A DNA stretch of 11,535 nt from an uncultured Parabacteroides sp. GTDB lineage: Bacteria > Bacteroidota > Bacteroidia > Bacteroidales > Tannerellaceae. This document shows positions 6,655 to 11,535 of this stretch, piece by piece (within the stretch, counting starts at the first letter, position 1; each line of letters begins with the position of its first letter). Made by a program: the position numbers and the translations under genes. The stretch lies in the NCBI GenBank assembly GCA_900552465.1, contig URZO01000122.1, positions 1-11,535 of the forward strand, written 5' to 3'. The notes beneath the pieces were generated by a model. It was not told the DNA's origin, searched no databases, and saw only the letters and a list, made by a program, of their open reading frames with translations.

Positions 6655-9414
6655 ATGTTTTTGAAATACAAATGCCTGATTATTTTGTTGTTTTTCCTCA
6701 CCGGAAACCTGATGACTGAGGCGCAGGAACTTATTGCTCCGACCGACACGGTGTTGGCTGTTGTGGGCGATACGATCGTGCCGGCCGACAGTGTGGCCGT
6801 TCTGGATACCGTTCCGAAAAAGCAGACGGGACTGGATGCGCCGGTCTCCTATCAGGCGAAAGACTCGATCATTATGACGGGTAATAACTGGGCCTACCTG
6901 TTTGGGGAGAGCAACGTGAAATATCAGCAGATAGAACTGGAATCCGAAAATATCGAGATGAATATGGACAGTAGCCTGGTGTATGCTACTTTCGGCCTTG
7001 ACTCGATCGGAGAAGAATTCGGTTATCCCCTCTTCAAAGATGGCGACCAGCAATATGAATCCAAGACGATGCGCTATAACTTCGGTACGCGGAAAGGATA
7101 TATAACGGATGTAATCACGCAGCAGGGCGAAGGGTATGTAACCGCCGGACGTACCAAAAAGATGGATAATGATGTTCTGAATATGGTGGGCGGACGGTAT
7201 ACGACTTGCGACGAACACGATCATCCCCACTTCTATATCCAGATGACCAAGGCGAAAGTCCGTCCGAAAAAGAATATCGTGACCGGACCGGTTTATATGG
7301 TGTTTGAGGATGTGCCTCTTTATCCGATCGGTCTGCCGTTCTGTTTCTTCCCGTTCTCCAGTTCTTATTCTTCCGGTATTATCATGCCTACGTTCGGAGA
7401 TGAAAGTTCGCGCGGTTTTTACCTGCGTGACGGAGGATATTACTTTGCGTTGAGTGATTATATGGACCTGGCGTTGACCGGTGAAATCTATACGAAAGGA
7501 TCATGGGGGCTGTCGGCACGCTCTTCTTACCGCAAGCGGTATAAGTATTCGGGCAGCTTTAACGCTTCTTATCTGGTTACCCGTCTGGGAGATAAAGGGC
7601 TTCCGGATTATAGCCTTTCGAAAGACTTCAAGTTGAACTGGACGCATTCGCAGGACCCGAAAGCCAACCCTTACCGGACGTTTTCGGCCAGCGTGAACTT
7701 CGCCACCAGCAGCTACGACCGTAATAACCTGAACAGTTTCTATCCGGGTTCGCAAGGGTTTGCCGATGCGAACCAGAATACGAAAGGTTCCAGTATTAGT
7801 CTTACGCAGCGCTTCCCGAATAACCCGTTCAGCCTCTCGGCTACCATGAATGTGAACCAGCGTTCCAAAGACTCGACGATCTCGCTGACGTTGCCCGATA
7901 TCACGATTACTATGAGCCGTATCTTCCCCTTCAAGCGGAAAAACGCGATTGGCAAGGAACGTTGGTATGAAAAGATCTCCATGAGCTACAACGGTTATCT
8001 GCGTAACAGTATCGACACGAAGGAAGACAAGCTGTTTAAGTCGAGCTTGGTAAAGGACTGGCGGAACGCTATGCAGCACCAGATTCCGGTCAGTGCGACC
8101 TTTACATTGCTTAAATACCTGAATATATCTCCGTCGCTCAGCTATACCGAACGTTGGTACTCCAACAAGGTGGAAAAGGCTTACGATATGCAGAAGAAGA
8201 CGGTAGTAGATCGCGATACGACCTACGGTTTCTATCGTGTGTTCGATTATAGCACGTCTGTCTCTGCTTCTACGACCTTGTACGGATTCTATAAGCCGTT
8301 GCCGTTTTTAGGGGATAAGGTCCAGATGATACGCCACCGTTTCGAACCTTCCGTCACATTGAGTTATACGCCGGACTTCGGCGCTGCCAAATACGGATTC
8401 TGGAAGGACCTCAGTTATGAGGACCAGTATGGCCAGGAACAGCATGTCTCTTACTCGCCTTTTGCAAACGGTATGTTCGGTACGGCTCCGAACGGAAAGT
8501 CGGGGAGTGTGAGTTTCCAGTTGGATAACAACATCGAGATGAAGATTAAGTCGGACCGTGATTCGACGGGTGAACGCAAGATTAGCCTGATCGATAAGTT
8601 GTCGTTAGGCATGAGCTATAATATGGCGGCCGATTCATTCAAGTGGAGCGACCTCAGTGTGGGGCTGCGTCTTAAGTTCTCCAAGAGTTATACGTTGAAT
8701 CTGAACGGTACGTTCGATACCTATACATACGGGTATGACGACGCGACAAAGACAGTTCGCCGTCTGGATATCCCGCGCTGGAAAGCCGGTAAAGGTATCG
8801 GCCGTTTACGTCAGACGGGAACGAGCTTCTCTTATACCTTTAATAACGATACGTTTGGCAAGCTGTTCGGAAAGAAGGACAGTAAAGATGATTCCAATAA
8901 CCCGCCTGTCGATCCGAATGCATCGAACGATCCTGAGTTTGAACAAATCTCTCCGGGTGAAGATGGTGAGCAGCAAGGTCAGACCGAAGGCGGCCGTTTG
9001 CGCGGTGCAAAGAAAGAGACGGGCGAGTATGATTCGTACGGCTATATGATCAACAAGGTACCTTGGAGCCTTTCATTCAGCTATAGCATGCAGTTACGTT
9101 ACGGTGATTTCGATCCGGCTAAACTCGAATATAAATATAAGCTGACGCACGCACTGAGCTTTAACGGGAATATCCAACCGACGAAGAACTGGCGCTTTAA
9201 CTTCAATGCGACGTACGACTTCGATACGCACAAGATTTCCTATATGACTTGTAATATCACCCGCGACCTGCATTGCTGGCAGATGACTGCCAGTTTCGTC
9301 CCGGTAGGCCCTTATAAGTCTTATACCTTTAATATCGCTGTAAGTTCGTCCCTGCTGAAAGACCTGAAATGGCGTCAGAGCAGCAACTATCGTGACGGAC
9401 AGACCTGGAAATAA
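6655..9414 (+). CDS. lptD: LPS-assembly outer-membrane protein LptD
   Basis: A 919-residue outer-membrane protein expected to insert lipopolysaccharide into the outer leaflet, working with the lipoprotein LptE. It has a signal peptide (about 1-23, hydrophobic LIILLFFLTG, cleavage near TEAQ), a linker rich in Thr, Val and Asp, and an OstA/LptA-like periplasmic beta-jellyroll (about 60-230, with YLFGESNVKYQQIELESENIEM). A long C-terminal beta-barrel follows, made of alternating aromatic/polar strands (Y.L.G...T) through to the end. Residues about 740-790 form a low-complexity, acidic and Gly/Gln/Asn-rich insert, probably a loop. The mature part holds only four cysteines, 185 and 230 in the N-domain and 866 and 874 near the C-terminus, recalling the interdomain disulfides of E. 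coli LptD. No partner lpt gene lies in the window. The stop is one base from that of convergent ung. Confidence 0.88.
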   Translation: MFLKYKCLIILLFFLTGNLMTEAQELIAPTDTVLAVVGDTIVPADSVAVLDTVPKKQTGLDAPVSYQAKDSIIMTGNNWAYLFGESNVKYQQIELESENIEMNMDSSLVYATFGLDSIGEEFGYPLFKDGDQQYESKTMRYNFGTRKGYITDVITQQGEGYVTAGRTKKMDNDVLNMVGGRYTTCDEHDHPHFYIQMTKAKVRPKKNIVTGPVYMVFEDVPLYPIGLPFCFFPFSSSYSSGIIMPTFGDESSRGFYLRDGGYYFALSDYMDLALTGEIYTKGSWGLSARSSYRKRYKYSGSFNASYLVTRLGDKGLPDYSLSKDFKLNWTHSQDPKANPYRTFSASVNFATSSYDRNNLNSFYPGSQGFADANQNTKGSSISLTQRFPNNPFSLSATMNVNQRSKDSTISLTLPDITITMSRIFPFKRKNAIGKERWYEKISMSYNGYLRNSIDTKEDKLFKSSLVKDWRNAMQHQIPVSATFTLLKYLNISPSLSYTERWYSNKVEKAYDMQKKTVVDRDTTYGFYRVFDYSTSVSASTTLYGFYKPLPFLGDKVQMIRHRFEPSVTLSYTPDFGAAKYGFWKDLSYEDQYGQEQHVSYSPFANGMFGTAPNGKSGSVSFQLDNNIEMKIKSDRDSTGERKISLIDKLSLGMSYNMAADSFKWSDLSVGLRLKFSKSYTLNLNGTFDTYTYGYDDATKTVRRLDIPRWKAGKGIGRLRQTGTSFSYTFNNDTFGKLFGKKDSKDDSNNPPVDPNASNDPEFEQISPGEDGEQQGQTEGGRLRGAKKETGEYDSYGYMINKVPWSLSFSYSMQLRYGDFDPAKLEYKYKLTHALSFNGNIQPTKNWRFNFNATYDFDTHKISYMTCNITRDLHCWQMTASFVPVGPYKSYTFNIAVSSSLLKDLKWRQSSNYRDGQTWK

Positions 9415-9415
9415 T

Positions 9416-10078
9416 TTACCATTCTATCGGTGTCTGTCCTGTAGCAATTAGATAGTCGTTTGCTTTGCTGAAATGCTTGTTGCCGAAGAAGCCGCGGTAA
9501 GCGGATAGGGGAGACGGGTGTGCCGATTTCAGTACCAGGTTATGGGATGCATCAATGAAAGCTCCTTTCCGCTGGGCATACGATCCCCACAGGATGTAGA
9601 CGATATGGCTTCGTTCTTCGGCCAGACGGTGGATGACAGCATCCGTAAATTCTTCCCAACCTTTGTTCTGGTGCGAACCGGCCTGATGCGCGCGGACGGT
9701 CAGAGTCGCGTTGAGCAGCAGGACACCCTGGTCTGCCCAGCGTAGCAGGTTGCCGGTCTGCGGGACGGGTTTGCCTAAATCGCTTTCAATCTCTTTGAAT
9801 ATATTGACGAGTGACGGAGGGAACGGCGTCCCATCCTGGACGGAGAAACAAAGTCCGTGTGCTTGTCCCGGTTCGTGGTAAGGATCTTGGCCGAGGATGA
9901 CCACTTTTACCTTGTCGAACGGACAGTGTTCGAACGCGCTAAAGATGCAGGGGCCGGGAGGATAAACGGTTCTTTGGCGGTATTCGTCTTTGACAAATGT
10001 AATCAGTTGTCTGAAGTAATCCTTTTCAAACTCTGAACTCAATCGTTGCTTCCAGCTCTGTTCTATCTTAACGTCCAT
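9416..10078 (-). CDS. ung: uracil-DNA glycosylase, family 1
   Basis: This 220-residue repair enzyme removes uracil from DNA. Motifs are GQDPYH at 63-68 (catalytic Asp65 and Tyr67), PFPPSL at 85-90, LLLNATLTV at 120-128 (Asn123 contacts uracil) and HPSPLSAYRGFF at 187-198 with catalytic His187 and the DNA-intercalating loop. The reading frame stays open upstream to 10153, but those 25 extra codons run through the repeat region; the ATG at 10078 gives the normal UNG length and N-terminus, so it is chosen. No clear promoter box was found between asnA and this start, so ung may be read from the asnA transcript. It converges with lptD. Confidence 0.95.
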   Translation of the reverse strand: MDVKIEQSWKQRLSSEFEKDYFRQLITFVKDEYRQRTVYPPGPCIFSAFEHCPFDKVKVVILGQDPYHEPGQAHGLCFSVQDGTPFPPSLVNIFKEIESDLGKPVPQTGNLLRWADQGVLLLNATLTVRAHQAGSHQNKGWEEFTDAVIHRLAEERSHIVYILWGSYAQRKGAFIDASHNLVLKSAHPSPLSAYRGFFGNKHFSKANDYLIATGQTPIEW

Positions 10079-10083
10079 AATGG

Positions 10084-10111
10084 TAATTGATAATTGAAAA
10101 TTGATAATTAG
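10084..10111 (+). repeat. heptanucleotide tandem repeat (TAATTGA), left block
   Basis: Four consecutive 7-bp units: TAATTGA, TAATTGA, AAATTGA, TAATTAG. Bases 10091-10109 are an exact 19-bp inverted copy of 10152-10170 in the right block. The block begins 5 bp upstream of the ung ATG, so it lies in the ung leader. Confidence 0.85.
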
Positions 10112-10142
10112 ATTTCCAGTATGCGAATATCCGAAATAATTT

Positions 10143-10170
10143 TCAATCTTCAATTATCAATTTTCAATTA
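10143..10170 (-). repeat. heptanucleotide tandem repeat (TAATTGA), right inverted block
   Basis: Four 7-bp units on the plus strand, TCAATCT, TCAATTA, TCAATTT, TCAATTA, which are the reverse complement of the left block's unit. The last three bases are the asnA stop codon. With the left block it can form a 19-bp AT-only-plus-few-GC stem around a 42-nt loop in the asnA-ung transcript, which may act as a weak terminator or 3'-end stabiliser. Confidence 0.85.
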
Positions 10171-11205
10171 AATAAGGTACATGCCGGCAGCACGGGCTTC
10201 CCGGCGCATGTCTTCCGGCCATATGCTGGCCTGAATTTCTCCGATATGGGCTTTACGCAGGTAGAACATACACAGGCGGCTTTGCCCGATACCTCCTCCG
10301 ATGCTGAGTGGTAATTCGCCGTTCAGGAGGCGTTTGTGGAAGTATAATTCTTTCTTCTCTTCGGCACCGCATATCTCCAACTGGCGAAGCAGGGCGGCTT
10401 TATCGACACGGATACCCATGGATGAAAGCTCCATCGAGCGGTTCAGTACTTCGTCCCAGACAAGCAGGTCGCCATTCAGTCCGACCTGTCCGTTTTCGGC
10501 TACTGTCGACCAGTCGTCGTAGTCCGGAGCACGTCCGTCGTGTTTCTTGCCGTTGCTCAGCTGGCAGCCGATGCCGATGATAAACACGGCTCCGTATTCC
10601 TTTGCGATTGCATCTTCCCGTTCTTTCGGGGTGAAGGTCGGGTATTTCTGCAATAGATCTTCGGAGTGGATGAAATGGATATGCTGGGGGAGTGTCGGAC
10701 GGATTTCCGGAAACATCTCGTAAACCAGGTACTCGGTGCGAACCAGGGCTGCATAGATACGGCGTACGATCTCTTTCAGGAAGTCTACGTTCCGTTCTTC
10801 CGCACCCATTACGCGTTCCCAGTCCCACTGGTCTACATACAGGGAATGGAGATTGCCCAGTTCTTCGTCGGAGCGGATTGCATTCATGTCGGTATAGATC
10901 CCGTAGCCTTTTTCGATTTGGTAGTCGGCAAGCGTGAGTCGCTTCCATTTGGCAAGCGAATGGACAATTTCTGCTCTGGAATCGTCCAGGTCTTTGATTG
11001 GAAACGTAACGGCGCGTTCCGTGCCGTTCAGGTCGTCGTTGATCCCCATCCCTTTTAAGACGAACAATGGAGCGGTGACACGCCGCAACCGTAGTTCGGA
11101 AGACAGGTTCTGCTGGAAGAAGTCTTTAATCTTTTTGATACCCATCTCGGTCTGCGATAAGTTCAATAAAGCCTCGTATCCTGCGGGTTTAATTAGATAA
11201 CTCAT
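10168..11205 (-). CDS. asnA: aspartate-ammonia ligase (asparagine synthetase A)
   Basis: A 345-residue enzyme related to class II aminoacyl-tRNA synthetases that makes asparagine from aspartate, ammonia and ATP. It shows the conserved N-terminus YLIKPAGYEALLNLSQTE, an RRVTAPLFV strand at 41-49, the LHSLYVDQWDWE motif at 120-131 and the class II motif 3-like GGGIGQSRLCM at 303-313. The length is close to the E. coli enzyme (about 330). The gene is monocistronic or drives ung 89 bp downstream. A promoter lies at 11243-11273, divergent from that of tRNA-Arg. Its stop codon is part of a repeat block. Confidence 0.96.
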   Translation of the reverse strand: MSYLIKPAGYEALLNLSQTEMGIKKIKDFFQQNLSSELRLRRVTAPLFVLKGMGINDDLNGTERAVTFPIKDLDDSRAEIVHSLAKWKRLTLADYQIEKGYGIYTDMNAIRSDEELGNLHSLYVDQWDWERVMGAEERNVDFLKEIVRRIYAALVRTEYLVYEMFPEIRPTLPQHIHFIHSEDLLQKYPTFTPKEREDAIAKEYGAVFIIGIGCQLSNGKKHDGRAPDYDDWSTVAENGQVGLNGDLLVWDEVLNRSMELSSMGIRVDKAALLRQLEICGAEEKKELYFHKRLLNGELPLSIGGGIGQSRLCMFYLRKAHIGEIQASIWPEDMRREARAAGMYLI

Positions 11206-11242
11206 ATGTTTGTTGTGCTTTGTGTTTGTAAATAATGCGTGG

Positions 11243-11273
11243 CAAAGATACTAATTAATGGCAAAATAGCAAT
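11243..11273 (-). promoter_or_regulatory. Bacteroidetes-type promoter of asnA
   Basis: The minus strand shows TATCTTTG (complement of 11243-11250), an exact -7 box, with ATTG (complement of 11270-11273) 19 bp upstream as a -33 box with one mismatch. This gives a leader of roughly 33 nt. Confidence 0.6.
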
Positions 11274-11360
11274 TGTGCACCTTCTTTTATTTGCAAAATG
11301 GAAGTGATTGTCTCTCGTAGGGTTGCAAAATATCAAAAGTAATCTTTTTTTGTCCGTTCA

Positions 11361-11392
11361 TTTGTTTTCCTGCAAGATTATGTCTACTTTTG
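11361..11392 (+). promoter_or_regulatory. Bacteroidetes-type promoter of tRNA-Arg
   Basis: TTTG at 11361-11364, a 20-bp spacer and TACTTTTG at 11385-11392 match consensus. Transcription would start a few bases before the tRNA 5' end at 11403. Confidence 0.75.
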
Positions 11393-11402
11393 CGCTGTCT
11401 TT

Positions 11403-11476
11403 GGCTGGGTAGCTTAGCTGAATAGAGCGTCAGATTCCGGTTCTGAAGGTCGTGGGTTTGAATCCCACCCTGGTCA
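11403..11476 (+). tRNA. tRNA-Arg(CCG)
   Basis: A 74-nt cloverleaf: acceptor GGCTGGG/CCTGGTC (with several G-U pairs), D-arm GCTT...GAGC, anticodon stem TCAGA/TCTGA around loop TTCCGGT (anticodon CCG, arginine), and T-arm GTGGG/CCCAC. The discriminator is A at 11476. CCA is not encoded; the following bases are CAC. An intrinsic terminator follows 5 nt later. Confidence 0.92.
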
Positions 11477-11481
11477 CACGA

Positions 11482-11511
11482 GGGTTTCCGAGTATTCGGG
11501 AGCCCTTTTTT
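11482..11511 (+). terminator. intrinsic terminator of tRNA-Arg
   Basis: A 10-bp stem (11482-11491 with 11496-11505, two G-U pairs) with a 4-nt loop is followed directly by six T at 11506-11511. It lies right behind the tRNA gene, so the tRNA appears to be a single-gene transcript. Confidence 0.88.
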
Positions 11512-11535
11512 ATGGGCTTTGCATGTCGTTAGATT

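Noticed and set aside
6613..8079. Long open frames antisense to lptD (about 205 and 192 codons)
   Set aside because: Their proteins look like nothing known, are rich in Arg, His and Val as expected for a shadow frame, and they lie opposite a clearly real gene.
10079..10153. 25-codon N-terminal extension of ung
   Set aside because: It is just the translation of the heptad repeat region; the ATG at 10078 gives the normal UNG start and length.
10400..10948. 182-codon open frame within asnA in another frame of the same strand
   Set aside because: It is very rich in Arg, Pro and Cys with no domain pattern; it is a frame shadow of asnA.
11501..11518. Second hairpin AGCCC/GGGCT competing with the tRNA-Arg terminator stem
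   Set aside because: The 5-bp alternative with an 8-nt T-rich loop is far weaker than the 10-bp terminator, so an antiterminator switch is not supported.
1..11535. CRISPR array, insertion sequence, phage or defence system
   Set aside because: No regular 25-40 bp repeats with spacers, transposase, integrase or defence domains are seen; all genes longer than 130 residues have housekeeping or conserved-family assignments.

Overview
This window looks like an ordinary chromosomal housekeeping segment from a member of the Bacteroidales, most like Bacteroides or Parabacteroides; the genus is inferred. The evidence is the repeated Bacteroidetes-type promoter signature (TTTG, about 19-20 bp, TAnnTTTG), an LptD of the Bacteroidetes type, a single-chain AsnA asparagine synthetase, and gene starts without strong Shine-Dalgarno sequences. 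There is no sign of phage, insertion sequences, CRISPR or other accessory DNA. No clearly new multi-gene system is present. The more curious items are small repeat structures between genes and a few atypical proteins.

Layout, left to right. A tRNA-Gly(GCC) gene on the minus strand is cut by the left edge and has a clean promoter at 83-113. Next is a tight minus-strand operon, pyrE - SRPBCC-fold protein - argH - Rieske-like lipoprotein (3011 down to 150, gaps of 10, 11 and 3 nt). It combines a pyrimidine step, an arginine step and two proteins of unknown role. Upstream of it is a second minus-strand operon, prmC - recX - comF (5143 down to 3137), whose genes overlap. It is driven by a promoter at 5161-5191 that leaves a very short leader.

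Divergently on the plus strand lie tag (3-methyladenine glycosylase I), an HD-domain phosphohydrolase and the large outer-membrane LPS-assembly gene lptD. Between tag and the HD gene is a small array of three CATA-nn-TATG elements spaced exactly 22 bp apart, two of which form a 17-bp hairpin. lptD converges on ung (uracil-DNA glycosylase), with one base between the stop codons. Upstream of ung, and running into the asnA stop codon, are two blocks of 7-bp tandem repeats (TAATTGA) in opposite orientation. asnA itself is on the minus strand. It is divergent from a tRNA-Arg(CCG) gene near the right edge that has its own promoter and a strong intrinsic terminator.

Functionally the window covers translation (two tRNAs, PrmC), DNA repair and recombination control (Tag, Ung, RecX), nucleotide and amino-acid synthesis (PyrE, ArgH, AsnA) and envelope assembly (LptD). 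No stretch longer than 200 bp lacks a gene.
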